Positions 21,306-33,103 of a stretch of DNA of 64,000 nt are shown one piece after another. Position numbers and translations under genes: made by a program. Origin of the DNA: Herbaspirillum seropedicae (GTDB lineage: Bacteria; Pseudomonadota; Gammaproteobacteria; Burkholderiales; Burkholderiaceae_D); NCBI RefSeq assembly GCF_001040945.1, contig NZ_CP011930.1, forward strand, positions 4,955,021-5,019,020, read 5' to 3'. Positions within the stretch are counted from its first letter, which is position 1; each line of letters opens with the position of its first letter. Under the pieces are notes generated by a model. The model made no database searches. It saw only the letters and a program-made list of their open reading frames with translations, and had not been told where the DNA came from.

Positions 21306-21890
21306 ATGCCAGATCAGCAACCCATTCTCATCCTGACCGCCCTGGAAAGCGAACTCAACGCCGCCGCCGCCCCGGCCGATGTGAAGGTGGTCTATTGCGG
21401 CGTCGGCAAGGTCAATGCCGCCCTGCATACCACGGCGGCGATCCTGGCCCATCGGCCGCGCGCGGTCATCAATTTCGGTACGGCCGGCAAGATCGATCCC
21501 TCGCATGATGGACTGCTGGAAGTGGCCGCCGTGATCCAGCGCGACATGGCGGCCATGCCGCTGGCGCCGCGCGGGGTGACGCCACTGGTGAACCAGGAAC
21601 AGCAGCCGGCCCGGCTGGAATCGGGCTATTCCGGCGTGCTCTGCGGCACCGGCGACAGCTTCGTGACGGCTGCCGACGAGTGGCTCCTGGAGCAGAAGGT
21701 GGATCTGGTGGATATGGAACTGTTTGCCATCGCCCGCGTGTGCAAGCACTTCGGCGTGCCGTGGCGCGCCTTCAAGTTCATCACCGACGGCGCCAATGAT
21801 GACGCCGCCGATGATTGGCAGGCGCGCGTGCATCTGGGTGAGGAACTGTTCTGGCGGCATCTGCCGCATGTGCTCAAGCCCTACGCCTGA
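21306..21890 (+). CDS. 5'-methylthioadenosine/S-adenosylhomocysteine nucleosidase-like protein
   Basis: The 194-aa nucleoside phosphorylase superfamily protein is shorter than E. coli MtnN (232). It shows the CGVGKVNAA strand, INFGTAG, the substrate motif VDMELFAIA and the catalytic region TDGANDDA with the expected Asp. It would cleave adenine from MTA or SAH and so remove the product of methylation reactions. It is divergent from metH, which remakes methionine from homocysteine, so the pair belongs to one methyl cycle. No clear ribosome site precedes the ATG; AT-rich sequence lies next to it, so the message may have a very short leader. Confidence 0.85.
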   Translation: MPDQQPILILTALESELNAAAAPADVKVVYCGVGKVNAALHTTAAILAHRPRAVINFGTAGKIDPSHDGLLEVAAVIQRDMAAMPLAPRGVTPLVNQEQQPARLESGYSGVLCGTGDSFVTAADEWLLEQKVDLVDMELFAIARVCKHFGVPWRAFKFITDGANDDAADDWQARVHLGEELFWRHLPHVLKPYA

Positions 21891-21910
21891 GGCGAACGGA
21901 TCAGCGCAGC

Positions 21911-22864
21911 TCAGGCCAGGCGGCCGCCTTCCATCGGGAAACCCTTGAGGAATTCCGCCGCCGGCAGGCGCTTGCCGCCGGGCTTCTGCAATTCGGTCAG
22001 CAGCAGCGCGCCTTCGCCGCAGGCCACCACGATGCCGCCCTGGGCATCGGCCGACAGCACCTGGCCGGGTTCACCCTGCTGCGCCACGGTGACTGCGCGC
22101 GCCTTCCAGAGCTTGACCACGGTGTCGCCGAAACGGCCGGTCGCGCCCGGGAAGGGATTGAAGGCGCGGATGCGGCGCGCCAGCTGCTCGGCGCTCTGGC
22201 TGAAGTCCAGCGCGGCTTCTTCCTTGGCGATCTTGGCGGCGTAGTTGGCGCCCTGTTCCGGCTGCGGCGTGGCTGGCAGCGTACCCTGCTCCAGCTTCTC
22301 CATGGCTTCCACGATCATCTTGGCGCCCAGCGCGGCCAGCTTGTCATGCAGGCTGCCGGTGGTGTCCTCGTCACTGATGGGCAGGCTTTCGATGAGCATC
22401 ATGGGACCGGTGTCGAGGCCCTCTTCCATCTGCATGATGGTGATGCCGGTCTCGGCATCGCCGGCCTCGATGGCGCGATGGATGGGGGCGGCGCCACGCC
22501 AGCGCGGCAACAGCGAGCCGTGGATGTTGATGCAGCCGTAACGCGGAATGTCGAGCACGCTGCGCGGCAGAATCAGGCCATAGGCCGCCACGATCATCAC
22601 GTCATGCGGCGTCGATCGCAGCAGCGCATGCGCCTCCTGCGCCACCTCGGGATACTTGCCATCCAGGCGCAGCGAGACCGGCTGCGCCACCGGCGTGCCA
22701 TGCTTGAGCGCGCACTGCTTCACCGGCGACGCCTGCAACTGCATGCCGCGCCCGGCGGGACGGTCGGGCTGGGTCAGCACCAGCGTGATCTCGTGGCCGG
22801 CGGCATACAGGGCTTCGAGGGCGACGGCGGCGAACTCCGGGGTACCGGCAAAAATGATCTTCAT
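21911..22864 (-). CDS. fmt: Methionyl-tRNA formyltransferase
   Basis: The 317-aa enzyme formylates Met-tRNAfMet with 10-formyl-tetrahydrofolate. The N-terminus [19 protein letters not shown], the catalytic segment [20 protein letters not shown] (Asn, His) and the DTG motif are intact, with the C-terminal tRNA-binding OB domain from about residue 205. In most bacteria def is directly upstream; here fmt stands alone, next to an SDR gene. Confidence 0.98.
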   Translation of the reverse strand: MKIIFAGTPEFAAVALEALYAAGHEITLVLTQPDRPAGRGMQLQASPVKQCALKHGTPVAQPVSLRLDGKYPEVAQEAHALLRSTPHDVMIVAAYGLILPRSVLDIPRYGCINIHGSLLPRWRGAAPIHRAIEAGDAETGITIMQMEEGLDTGPMMLIESLPISDEDTTGSLHDKLAALGAKMIVEAMEKLEQGTLPATPQPEQGANYAAKIAKEEAALDFSQSAEQLARRIRAFNPFPGATGRFGDTVVKLWKARAVTVAQQGEPGQVLSADAQGGIVVACGEGALLLTELQKPGGKRLPAAEFLKGFPMEGGRLA

Positions 22865-22897
22865 GAAAAACTCCAGGTGCGGCGCGGGCCGCGACGG

Positions 22898-23704
22898 TTA
22901 GGGCTTGCGTTGCTTGTGCGGGGCGCGGGCGAAGGCCATATCGTAGAGCCAGTTGGGCAGCATGCGCAGCAGCTTGGCCACTACCCCCATCTGCCAGGGA
23001 ATGACGCGATAGCTCACGCCCTCGTCAATGGTCTGCACGGCGCGCGCGGCAAAGCGCTCCACCGGCATCAGGAAGGGCATGCGATAGGTGTTCACGCGGG
23101 TCATCGGGGTATCGATGTAGCCGGGCGCGATGGTCACGACCTTGATGCCGGAGGCGCGCAATTCCACCCGCAGCGATTCGCAGTAGCTGATGACGGCTGA
23201 CTTGGAGGCACTGTAGGCGCCTGCTCCGGGCAGGCCGCGTATACCGGCCACGCTGCCGATGCCGACCAGGCGACAGCGGCGACGCTGGGCTTCAGGCGAG
23301 GCCTTCATGCGCGCCACGAAGGGCGTAAAGGTGGCGAAGGTGGCCGTGACGTTGACCGCCAGGATACGCTCGAAGGCCGCCAGGTCTTCCTGGAATTCGG
23401 TCAGCGTGCCCTGCGAGATGCCGGCATTGGCGATGACCACATCAGCGCCGCCAAACTCATCCATGAAGGAGGTGGCCGCCGCGGCCAGCGCGGCGTGATC
23501 GGTGACGTCGAGCGCATAGACGCGATGGCGCTCAGCATGCGGCAGGGCCGCGCGCAAGGCCTCGAGCTCGGCAGTGCGCCGCGCCACCAGCCCCAGCACT
23601 GCGCCCTGGCTGGCATAGGCGCGCGCCAGGGCCATGCCCAGGCCGCTGGAAGCGCCGGTCAGGAAGACCCGCAGCGAAGCGCCGACGATGGGAAGGGATG
23701 TCAT
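22898..23704 (-). CDS. SDR family oxidoreductase
   Basis: The 268-aa SDR has GASSGLG, the NAGIS strand and YSASKSAV (catalytic Tyr/Lys). A basic tail with KLLRMLPNWLYDMAFARAPHK suggests membrane association, as in DHRS-type reductases. The ATG at 23704 has AGGAG six to nine bases upstream; the earlier in-frame start lacks both homology and a ribosome site. It sits upstream of fmt with a 33-base gap and may share its transcript. The substrate is unknown. Confidence 0.92.
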   Translation of the reverse strand: MTSLPIVGASLRVFLTGASSGLGMALARAYASQGAVLGLVARRTAELEALRAALPHAERHRVYALDVTDHAALAAAATSFMDEFGGADVVIANAGISQGTLTEFQEDLAAFERILAVNVTATFATFTPFVARMKASPEAQRRRCRLVGIGSVAGIRGLPGAGAYSASKSAVISYCESLRVELRASGIKVVTIAPGYIDTPMTRVNTYRMPFLMPVERFAARAVQTIDEGVSYRVIPWQMGVVAKLLRMLPNWLYDMAFARAPHKQRKP

Positions 23705-23755
23705 GCCAACTCCTTTAGCTTGCCAGCAGAGCACACCGGCGCCGTGCAAATGAAA

Positions 23756-23785
23756 ACGGTCCGCGACCTCGCGGACGCGGACCGT
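23756..23785 (-). terminator. Terminator after dsbA
   Basis: The stem ACGGTCCGCG/CGCGGACCGT (10 bp) has a T-rich tail on the minus strand, 16 bases past the dsbA stop. It separates the argS-SPOR-dsbA group from the SDR-fmt pair. Confidence 0.75.
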
Positions 23786-23801
23786 CGACGAAGGGTCCTG
23801 C

Positions 23802-24491
23802 TTACTTCTTCTTGGCCTTCTCGGCGGCGGCCTTGGCCACCAGGTGATCCATCACCTGCAGGGCAGCGGCCTGCTGCATGGACTCAGGCTGGTTGGCCAG
23901 CGCCACGCCGACCACGGCCGGCGAGGTCACGTAGCGGCCATCGATGGCGATCATCGGCACGCCGTCGACCTTGTAGGCTTCCTGCAGCTGGGCTGCGCGG
24001 CGGGCCTTGGTCTGGATGCCGAAGGAATTGTAGAGGTCGAGGAATTTCTGCTTGTCGATGCCGGCCTTCTCGATATAGGCGAGGATGGTCTTGTCGGTAT
24101 TGATGCGCTGGTTCTCGACGTGGATGGCGTGGAAGATCTTGGGGGTCAGCTCGTCAGCGCGGCCCATGGCTTCCAGGGTGTAGTAGAGCTTCTGCTGCGG
24201 CACGAAGCTGTCGCGGAAAGCGACCGGCACCTTCTTGAAGCTGATCTTGTCGCCCTGCTTCTTGACCCAGGCCGTCAGCGAGGGATCCCAGGCGGCGCAG
24301 TGCGGGCAGTCGAACCAGAAGAATTCGGTGACCTCGACCTTGTTGCCGGAATCGGTGGGCTGGGCCTGCTCCAGCACACGGTAGTCGGTGCCTGCCTGCG
24401 GATTGGCCGGGGAGGCCGAGGCGCCAACGCTGGCGGTGAAGGCCAGCACGCCGAAACTGACGGCAGCCAGCAGCTTTTGATGGAAACGCAT
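23802..24491 (-). CDS. dsbA: Periplasmic thiol:disulfide oxidoreductase DsbA
   Basis: The 229-aa protein has a signal peptide (residues 1 to about 26, ending SVGASA) and a thioredoxin fold interrupted by a helical domain. The active site is CPHC at 62-65, the DsbA dipeptide, and the cis-proline loop is GVPMI. It oxidises cysteine pairs in exported proteins and is recharged by DsbB. The C-terminus is a lysine/alanine-rich tail. It follows the SPOR-domain gene by about 107 bases, with GC-rich hairpins in the gap that could tune expression. Confidence 0.97.
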   Translation of the reverse strand: MRFHQKLLAAVSFGVLAFTASVGASASPANPQAGTDYRVLEQAQPTDSGNKVEVTEFFWFDCPHCAAWDPSLTAWVKKQGDKISFKKVPVAFRDSFVPQQKLYYTLEAMGRADELTPKIFHAIHVENQRINTDKTILAYIEKAGIDKQKFLDLYNSFGIQTKARRAAQLQEAYKVDGVPMIAIDGRYVTSPAVVGVALANQPESMQQAAALQVMDHLVAKAAAEKAKKK

Positions 24492-24598
24492 GGTATTACC
24501 CTCTCTGATGGATAGTCGGTCGGGCCGGCCTCTGCCGGCCTGCACACCGTCGTGCCGGCCGGCCATCCCCAGCCGCCGGCATCCACGGTGAAATCGGA

Positions 24599-25258
24599 TT
24601 ACTTGGGAATGCGCACGATGGCGGCATCGACCCCGTTGTCGGACAGCTTGCTGCGCGTACGGTTCATTGCCTCGGCATGGGCGAAGGGACCGATACGGAC
24701 CCGGTACAGCACGCCGCTGTCAGCGGTGCGTTCGGTGACCTTGGCCTCGAAGCCCAGCAGGGCCAGCTTGGCGCGGGCGCTTTCAGCATCGGCCTGGTCG
24801 CGGAAGGCGCCGGTCTGCAGGAAGTAGGTCCACTTGTCGTCGTTGGTGTCGTTCTTGGACGCGGTGGCCGGTGGCGTGCTGGCCGAGGGCTTGGCGTCCG
24901 CCGCCTTGCTGTCGGGCTTGGCGGCCGGCGCAGTAGCCTGCGGCGTCGGCGCCACGGGCGGGACCGGCTGGGCGGCGGCGGTATTGGGCGGCACCGGCGT
25001 CTGCGACTGCTGCTGGTCGCGCGCGGCCTCGCGGGCGATGTCGCGATTGCCGTAGAGCGGACGGTTGGGATCGGCCGCCTGGGCCGGCGTCGGATCGGCG
25101 CGTTCGGGACGCGCCACCTTGTTGACGAAGGGGATGGGCGACTTGGTGATCATCAGCGCCACACCCACGGCGATGCCCAGGCCGACGATCAAACCCAGGA
25201 TCAGACCGAGCAGCGTGCCGCCGGCCTGCTTGTGATATTTCGCGTTCAACGGTTTCAC
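24599..25258 (-). CDS. SPOR domain, FtsN-like membrane protein
   Basis: The 219-aa protein is a bitopic inner-membrane protein: a short basic cytoplasmic part, one membrane segment (about 12-38), a proline/alanine/glutamine-rich periplasmic linker (50-135) and a C-terminal SPOR domain (about 140-219) with WTYFLQTGAFRDQADAE and YRVRIGPF. SPOR domains bind denuded peptidoglycan at the septum. The layout fits FtsN, but so would other SPOR proteins. It begins 21 bases after argS, as in many Burkholderiales. Confidence 0.88.
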   Translation of the reverse strand: MKPLNAKYHKQAGGTLLGLILGLIVGLGIAVGVALMITKSPIPFVNKVARPERADPTPAQAADPNRPLYGNRDIAREAARDQQQSQTPVPPNTAAAQPVPPVAPTPQATAPAAKPDSKAADAKPSASTPPATASKNDTNDDKWTYFLQTGAFRDQADAESARAKLALLGFEAKVTERTADSGVLYRVRIGPFAHAEAMNRTRSKLSDNGVDAAIVRIPK

Positions 25259-25279
25259 GTTTCTCTTTAGCTGCTTGTT

Positions 25280-27013
25280 TTACATTCTGGCCGGAGCCGA
25301 TACGCCCAACAGCGCCAGGCCGTTGCGCAGCACCTGGCGGGTGGCGGACAACAGCGCCAGACGCGCGGACCTGGTTGGGACATCGTCGACCAGCACGCGT
25401 TCCGCATTGTAGTAGCTATGCAGTTCGCCTGCCAGATCGCGCAGGTAGAAGGCGACCTGGTGTGGTCCCAGTTCCTGCAGGGCATGGGCCAGCATGTCCG
25501 GGTACTCGGCCAGCTTGGCCAAGAGCGTTGCTTCGCGCGGAGCGGTCAAGAGCGACAGGTCGGCGCTGCTCTTGAGCGCCTCTTCGTCCACGCCCGACTT
25601 GCCCAGCACGGTGCAGATGCGGGCATGCGCATACTGCACGTAGTAGACCGGATTTTCATCGGACTGCGCCAGCGCCAAGTCGACATCGAAGACGAACTCG
25701 GTATCGGCCTTGCGCGAGATGAGGAAGAAGCGCACCGCATCGCGGCCGCGCGTGAGGTCACGTTCCTGACCCTCGACCGGCTCGCCGGCCGACCATTCGA
25801 TCAGGTCGCGCAGGGTCACGTAGGAACCGGCGCGCTTGGAGATCTTGACCTCTTCTCCATTGCGCATGACGGTGACCATCTTGTGCAGCACGTAGTCGGG
25901 ATAGCCCTGCGGAATGCCCACGCCAGCGGCCTGCAGGCCGGCGCGCACGCGCGCGATGGTGCCGTGGTGGTCGCTGCCCTGGATATTGATGACCTTGCCG
26001 TAGCCGCGTTGCCACTTGTTGATGTGATAGGCGACGTCGGGCACGAAGTAGGTATAGGTGCCGTCGGTCTTCTTCATGACGCGATCCTTGTCGTCGCCAT
26101 AGTCGGTGGTGCGCAGCCACAGCGCGCCATCCTGCTCATAGGTCTTGCCGGCGGCAATGAGCGCATCCACGGCGGCGGCGACCTTGCCGTCGGCGTAGAG
26201 CGAAGATTCGAGATAGTAATTGTCGAACTTCACGCCGAAGGCCTGCAGGTCGAGGTCTTGCTCGTGGCGCAGGTAGGCCACGGCGAAGCGGCGGATCGAT
26301 TCGATGTCGTCGACCTCGCCGCTGCCGGTGACGGGTTCGCCATCGCTGGCCGAGACGGTCTTCTTGTCGAGGAAGTCGCGGGCGATGTCGGCGATGTAGT
26401 CGCCGTTGTAGGCCGACTCGGGCCATTCAGCGTCACCCGGCTTGAAGCCGCGCGCGCGCGCCTGCACCGAGGTGGCCAGCGTGGCGATCTGTACGCCGGC
26501 GTCGTTGTAGTAGAACTCGCGCAGCACGTCATAGCCCTGCGCTTCCAGGAGCGACGACAGCGCATCGCCCAGCGCGCCCTGGCGGCCATGGCCCACATGC
26601 AGCGGACCGGTGGGATTGGCCGAGACGAACTCGACCAGCACCTTCTTGCCAGCACCGGCGCTGCCACGGCCGTAAGCCTCGCCCTGTTCATGGATCACCT
26701 TGACCACGGCCTGCTTGGCGGCGGCGGCCACGCGCAGGTTGATGAAGCCGGGACCGGCGATCTCGACGGACTCCACCAGGTCTTCGCGGGCCGGGTCGGC
26801 CATGACGGCGGCCACGATGGCCTGGGCCAGCTCGCGCGGATTCTTCTTCAGCGGCTTGGCCAGCTGCATGGCGATGTTGCAGGCGACGTCGCCGTGCGAG
26901 GCATCGCGCGGACGCTCCAAGGTGATGGTCGGCGTCAGGCCGCTCTCAGCCAGCAGCGGCTGCAAGGCGGACGAGAACAGGTCGGAGATGCGTTGTTTCT
27001 GTTGTGCGAGCAT
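25280..27013 (-). CDS. argS: Arginyl-tRNA synthetase
   Basis: The 577-aa class I synthetase has the class I HIGH motif as HVGH (139-142) in the strand [14 protein letters not shown], and the KMSK-like loop as KISKR, a common ArgS variant. An N-terminal additional domain (1-110) recognises the tRNA D-loop, and a C-terminal DALR domain ends the chain. The start at 27013 matches family N-termini; the frame is open 25 codons further up without homology. It heads the argS-SPOR-dsbA group. Confidence 0.98.
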   Translation of the reverse strand: MLAQQKQRISDLFSSALQPLLAESGLTPTITLERPRDASHGDVACNIAMQLAKPLKKNPRELAQAIVAAVMADPAREDLVESVEIAGPGFINLRVAAAAKQAVVKVIHEQGEAYGRGSAGAGKKVLVEFVSANPTGPLHVGHGRQGALGDALSSLLEAQGYDVLREFYYNDAGVQIATLATSVQARARGFKPGDAEWPESAYNGDYIADIARDFLDKKTVSASDGEPVTGSGEVDDIESIRRFAVAYLRHEQDLDLQAFGVKFDNYYLESSLYADGKVAAAVDALIAAGKTYEQDGALWLRTTDYGDDKDRVMKKTDGTYTYFVPDVAYHINKWQRGYGKVINIQGSDHHGTIARVRAGLQAAGVGIPQGYPDYVLHKMVTVMRNGEEVKISKRAGSYVTLRDLIEWSAGEPVEGQERDLTRGRDAVRFFLISRKADTEFVFDVDLALAQSDENPVYYVQYAHARICTVLGKSGVDEEALKSSADLSLLTAPREATLLAKLAEYPDMLAHALQELGPHQVAFYLRDLAGELHSYYNAERVLVDDVPTRSARLALLSATRQVLRNGLALLGVSAPARM

Positions 27014-27224
27014 GGGAATGAGGGGTAAAGCGGAAGCGGCCGGGGCGCTGGTCTGGCGTGCCGCGCCGCGCGGAGGGATCGCTTGCAATTGGTTGAGCAG
27101 CCGAGATTATACCGGCTAGGCGCACCATGTTGGCTGCCCCGGCAAGCAGCTTGCGTCGGAGCAAGCCCGCCCTCAGGATAAAGATGCCGGAATCACAACA
27201 AAATCGAGGCCTGGTCCGCACCGG

Positions 27225-29351
<2,127 letters not shown>

Positions 29352-29411
29352 GAACTTAATGTAAATCCTGAATAAGCGGGCTAAGCCTCGGTTTAATCGC
29401 CATTTTTCGAA

Positions 29412-29988
29412 CTATCCACACCGCCTGTGGATAACTTTGGGGACAAGTGCCTCTTGACATGCCCTCATGCAGTCTGGATGCGGCTTCCAGCAAGATGCCC
29501 AAATCCGGGTCAAAAAATTAGCCCTTTAAAATCAATGACTTGCAAGCGCGCCTCGATCATCGGAAAAAAAATTTGCTCATGCGGATTGCGCAGACTTCAA
29601 ACGCTTTTCATGTGTATAAGTCACGTTCCGATTCCGGTCGGCTATCGATTTGTCAAGAGCTCGCCGACAAAAAATGATCGGCTTTTCTGGCCGGAAATGT
29701 CGCCGCTTGTCCTACAAACTTAAAGTAAACCTTCAAACACGCCGGTAAACAACGGTTTTGTAAACGGTTTTACGTCTTATGCACACGCCCTGTGGATAAC
29801 TTTGTTGACAAGTGGGGCTTGACAAGTCCGAGAGTCACGGCAGCCGCGGCTTTCAGCTCATCCGCCCCCTGCCGGCGGTAAAATTACCCTAATAAAATCA
29901 ATGACTTAGAACATCATTTCGGCTGCAGTTTTCCAATGCCAATAAATTTTATTCTCAATTGGAAAACTGGCCGGTATGTGCATAAGTC
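29412..29988. other. Candidate replication origin: duplicated DnaA-box module
   Basis: The 716-bp priA-hemE gap contains five exact TTATNCACA boxes: 29426-29434, 29611-29619, 29777-29785, 29791-29799 and 29977-29985. A one-mismatch box lies at 29412-29420. Ordered elements occur twice at an offset of 365-366 bases: TGTGGATAACTTTG (29426, 29791), GACAAGTG (29442, 29807), CTTGACA (29453, 29818), AAAATCAATGACTT (29528, 29894) and ATGTGNATAAGTC (29610, 29976). The AT-rich stretches could be unwinding sites. This looks like an oriC or a related DnaA-regulated locus. Against it, hemE and the atp operon on the right would be transcribed toward it. Confidence 0.6.
29926..29969. repeat. Inverted repeat around an AT-rich core
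   Basis: CAGTTTTCCAAT (29926-29937) and its exact complement (29958-29969) flank a 20-base AT-rich segment. It lies inside the second DnaA-box module, next to the box at 29977-29985. It could be a DNA-unwinding or protein-binding element of the candidate origin. Confidence 0.6.
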
Positions 29989-30067
29989 GGGCCAGGTATG
30001 CAAGAACGTTCACATTGTTTTGACGTCGCGCACAAATGCGAACAGATAACGACAGATACGCGCAAAC

Positions 30068-31162
30068 TCAGGCGCGCAAGGCGCGGCTGAATTCATGCAC
30101 AGCCTGGACCAAGGTCGTGACCGCCTCCGGCGGGGTGTGCTGGGAGATGCCGTGCCCGAGGTTGAACACATGGCCGCTGCCCGCGCCCGGACGCCCGAAG
30201 GACTCAAGCAGCTTGCGCACCTCGGCGCGGATAGCGTCGTCGCCGGCGAAGAGCACGTTGGGATCGAGGTTGCCCTGCAAGGCCACCTTGTCGCCCACGC
30301 GCTGGCGCGCCTGGCCGAGGTTGACGGTCCAGTCCAGCCCCACGGCGTCGGCGCCGATGGCGGCGATCTGTTCCAGCCACAGCCCGCCGCCCTTGGTGAA
30401 GACGATCACCGGCACCTGCTGGCCACCCTGCTCGCGCTTGAGCTGGCTGACCACCTGCTGCATATAGGACAGCGAGAATTGCTGGTAGACGCCATCGGCC
30501 AGCGCCCCACCCCAGGTATCGAAGATCATCACCGCTTGCGCACCCGCATCGATCTGGGCGTTGAGATAGGCGGCGACGGCGTCGGCATTGGTCCTGAGGA
30601 TGTGGTGCATCAGGTCGGGGCGGCTGTAGAGCATGCTCTTGACCAGGCGGAAGTCATCCGAACCACCGCCTTCGACCATGTAGCAGGCCAGCGTCCAGGG
30701 ACTGCCGGAAAAGCCGATCAACGGCACCCGGCCATCGAGCTCGCGGCGGATCTGGGTGACCGCCTTGAAGACATAGTCGAGCTTGCCCAGGTCGGGCGCG
30801 CGCAGCGCCTTGACGGCGGCCTCGTCACGCAAGGGACGCTGGAACTTGGGCCCCTCGCCCTCGGCGAAGTACAGGCCCAGGCCCATGGCGTCGGGCACGG
30901 TCAGGATGTCGGAGAAGAGGATGGCGGCGTCCAGCGGATAACGTTCCAGCGGCTGCAGCGTCACTTCGGTGGCGTAATCCGGGTTGGTGGCCAGGCCCAT
31001 GAAGGAACCGGCGCGCGCGCGCGTGGCGCGGTACTCGGGCAGATAGCGGCCGGCCTGGCGCATCAGCCACATCGGGGTGTAGTCGGTGGGCTGGCGCAAC
31101 AGGGCGCGCAGGAAGGTATCGTTTTTGAGCGGAGCGAAGGTGGACATAGAAGAGGAAGACAT
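30068..31162 (-). CDS. hemE: Uroporphyrinogen III decarboxylase
   Basis: The 364-aa cytoplasmic enzyme decarboxylates four acetate side chains of uroporphyrinogen III to give coproporphyrinogen III in heme synthesis. The signatures [16 protein letters not shown] (first conserved arginine loop), [14 protein letters not shown] and [13 protein letters not shown] are complete. An ATG five codons later (31147) is an equally possible start; neither has a strong ribosome site. It stands alone between the DnaA-box region and a divergent pheC-like gene. Confidence 0.97.
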   Translation of the reverse strand: MSSSSMSTFAPLKNDTFLRALLRQPTDYTPMWLMRQAGRYLPEYRATRARAGSFMGLATNPDYATEVTLQPLERYPLDAAILFSDILTVPDAMGLGLYFAEGEGPKFQRPLRDEAAVKALRAPDLGKLDYVFKAVTQIRRELDGRVPLIGFSGSPWTLACYMVEGGGSDDFRLVKSMLYSRPDLMHHILRTNADAVAAYLNAQIDAGAQAVMIFDTWGGALADGVYQQFSLSYMQQVVSQLKREQGGQQVPVIVFTKGGGLWLEQIAAIGADAVGLDWTVNLGQARQRVGDKVALQGNLDPNVLFAGDDAIRAEVRKLLESFGRPGAGSGHVFNLGHGISQHTPPEAVTTLVQAVHEFSRALRA

Positions 31163-31405
31163 GGTCGGCCTGCAATACGATCTGACGGCAATGCGGCATT
31201 ATCGCATCCTGCGACCTCGGCTTTCCGGCTAATTGTCGCTGTTGGCCTGCGCGGACATTGACGCAAGTCGTGGCAAGGCAAAACGGCGGCGGCCGGCGCG
31301 GCTTTTGCTATGATCTGCGCACTGCATGAATGTCCATGCAGCCGGCTTTCCCCATCTTCAGATCAACAAGAAAACCGCCGCCCCACCCATCCACGAGGAG
31401 ATTGC

Positions 31406-32209
31406 ATGACTCGCTTCATCCGCGCCGCCCTGCTGGCCGGCCTGACCGCCCTTTCATTGTCCCTGTCACTGTCGCCGGCCCTGGCCGATGACGCCGCCGC
31501 AGCGCCAGCCTCCCGCCTGGACCAGGTCATCAAGGCGGGCAAGCTGCGCATCTGCATGACGGGCGACTACAAGCCCTTCACCTACTACCGGCCCGACCAG
31601 AGCTTCGAGGGCATGGACGTGGAGCTGGGCCAGGCCCTGGCCAAGTCGCTGGGCGTGGAAGCGCAATTCATCAAGACCACCTGGAGCAACCTGATGAATG
31701 ACTTCATCGCCCAGTGCGACATCGCCATGGGCGGGGTCTCCATCACCCTGGACCGCGCACGCAAGGCGGCCTTTTCCGAACCGACCATGGTCGACGGCAA
31801 GGCGCCCATCATCCGCTGCGCCGACAAGGACAAATTCCGCAACTTCGACATGATCGACCAGCCCGGCACGCGCGCCATCGTCAATCCGGGCGGCACCAAT
31901 GAACGCTTCGCCCGGGCCCGCTACAAGCGCGCCACGCTGACGCTGCATCCGGACAACGTGACCATCTTCCAGCAGATCGTCGATGGCAAGGCCGACGTGA
32001 TGGTGACCGACGCCAGCGAGACCCTGTGGCAATCCAAGCTGCATCCCGAACTGTGCCCGGTCACGCCGGACCAGCCGCTGCAATTTGCCGAGAAGGCCTA
32101 TCTGCTGCCGCGCGGCGATGTCGCCTTCAAGGCCTATGTCGATACCTGGCTGCACCTGGCCAAGGCCACTGGCGAGTATCAGCAGATCTTCGACAAGTGG
32201 CTCAAGTAA
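31406..32209 (+). CDS. Periplasmic solute-binding family 3 / cyclohexadienyl dehydratase-like protein
   Basis: The 267-aa protein has a signal peptide (about 1-27, ending ALA) and a two-lobed periplasmic binding fold: DQVIKAGKLRICMTGDYKPFTYY opens the first lobe. The segment IVNPGGTNERFAR and the later DVMVTDASETLWQ match PheC, the exported cyclohexadienyl (prephenate/arogenate) dehydratase, more closely than ordinary amino-acid receptors. No ABC permease genes lie nearby, which favours an enzyme or orphan binder. GAGGAG precedes the ATG at 31406. Confidence 0.78.
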   Translation: MTRFIRAALLAGLTALSLSLSLSPALADDAAAAPASRLDQVIKAGKLRICMTGDYKPFTYYRPDQSFEGMDVELGQALAKSLGVEAQFIKTTWSNLMNDFIAQCDIAMGGVSITLDRARKAAFSEPTMVDGKAPIIRCADKDKFRNFDMIDQPGTRAIVNPGGTNERFARARYKRATLTLHPDNVTIFQQIVDGKADVMVTDASETLWQSKLHPELCPVTPDQPLQFAEKAYLLPRGDVAFKAYVDTWLHLAKATGEYQQIFDKWLK

Positions 32210-32237
32210 GCTGAGCCTGGCTGGCCCGGTCCCGGCT

Positions 32238-33050
32238 TCAGTCGAACTTGAGATTCTTGAGTTCGGGCTTGGGATCGGGGAACTTGAGCTTGAGCTTTTG
32301 CAGTGTCTCCAGGACCACATTGGCCACCACCAGGTTGCGATGGGTCTTGGAGTCCGCCGGCACCACGTACCAGGGCGCATGCAGCGTGCTGGTGGCGCGC
32401 AGGACTTCCTGGTAGCGCGTCTGGTAGGCATCCCAGAACTTGCGCTCGGCCAGGTCCTGGGGATCGAATTTCCAATGCTTGTTGGGGTCGTCGATGCGCG
32501 ATTGCAGGCGCGACTTCTGCTCGGCCTTGGAAATGTGCAGGAAGAACTTCAACACCACCGTCCCGGTTTCCCACAGCATGCGTTCGAAGTCGTTGATCTG
32601 GCGATAGCGGCGCTGGCATTCCTTGTCGTCGATCCAGTCGTGCACGCGGGTGATCAGCACATCCTCGTAATGGCTGCGGTTGAATACGGCGATCTCTCCC
32701 GCCACCGGCACCTGTGCATGCACGCGCCAGAGGTAGTCGTGCGCCAGCTCGATGGCCGTGGGTCCCTTGAAGTTGCTGATGCGGATCCCCTGCGGATTGA
32801 CGGCGGCAAACACGTCATTGACGGTGCCATCCTTGCCGCTGGTATCCATGCCCTGCAGCACCACCAGCACCTTGTGCTTGTGGCCGGCGTAGAGCATCTG
32901 CTGCTGCACTCCGATCAAACCGGACAGGCGCTGCACGTTGGCGCGATCCTTTTCCTTGTCGCCGCTGGAGAGCGGCTTGGTGCTGGCTTCGGTTTCCTTG
33001 AGAACGAATTTGGGATGGACGATGAATTGCGGGCCGATCTTTTTTGCCAT
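32238..33050 (-). CDS. Polyphosphate kinase 2 family protein
   Basis: The 270-aa PPK2 transfers phosphate between polyphosphate and nucleotides. Walker A is GMDTSGKDGT (67-76), the Walker B/lid region has FNRSHYEDVLITRVH, and the C-terminus FWDAYQTRYQEVL...APWYVVPADSK is typical. The length suits single-domain class I or III enzymes, which phosphorylate NDPs or NMPs; the class cannot be fixed by eye. It converges on the pheC-like gene and has its own promoter region. Confidence 0.93.
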   Translation of the reverse strand: MAKKIGPQFIVHPKFVLKETEASTKPLSSGDKEKDRANVQRLSGLIGVQQQMLYAGHKHKVLVVLQGMDTSGKDGTVNDVFAAVNPQGIRISNFKGPTAIELAHDYLWRVHAQVPVAGEIAVFNRSHYEDVLITRVHDWIDDKECQRRYRQINDFERMLWETGTVVLKFFLHISKAEQKSRLQSRIDDPNKHWKFDPQDLAERKFWDAYQTRYQEVLRATSTLHAPWYVVPADSKTHRNLVVANVVLETLQKLKLKFPDPKPELKNLKFD

Positions 33051-33103
33051 GTTGTCTCGCTTTATCGTTATGGGAAAGGACCGGCCTGCGCCAGTCCCGG
33101 AGG

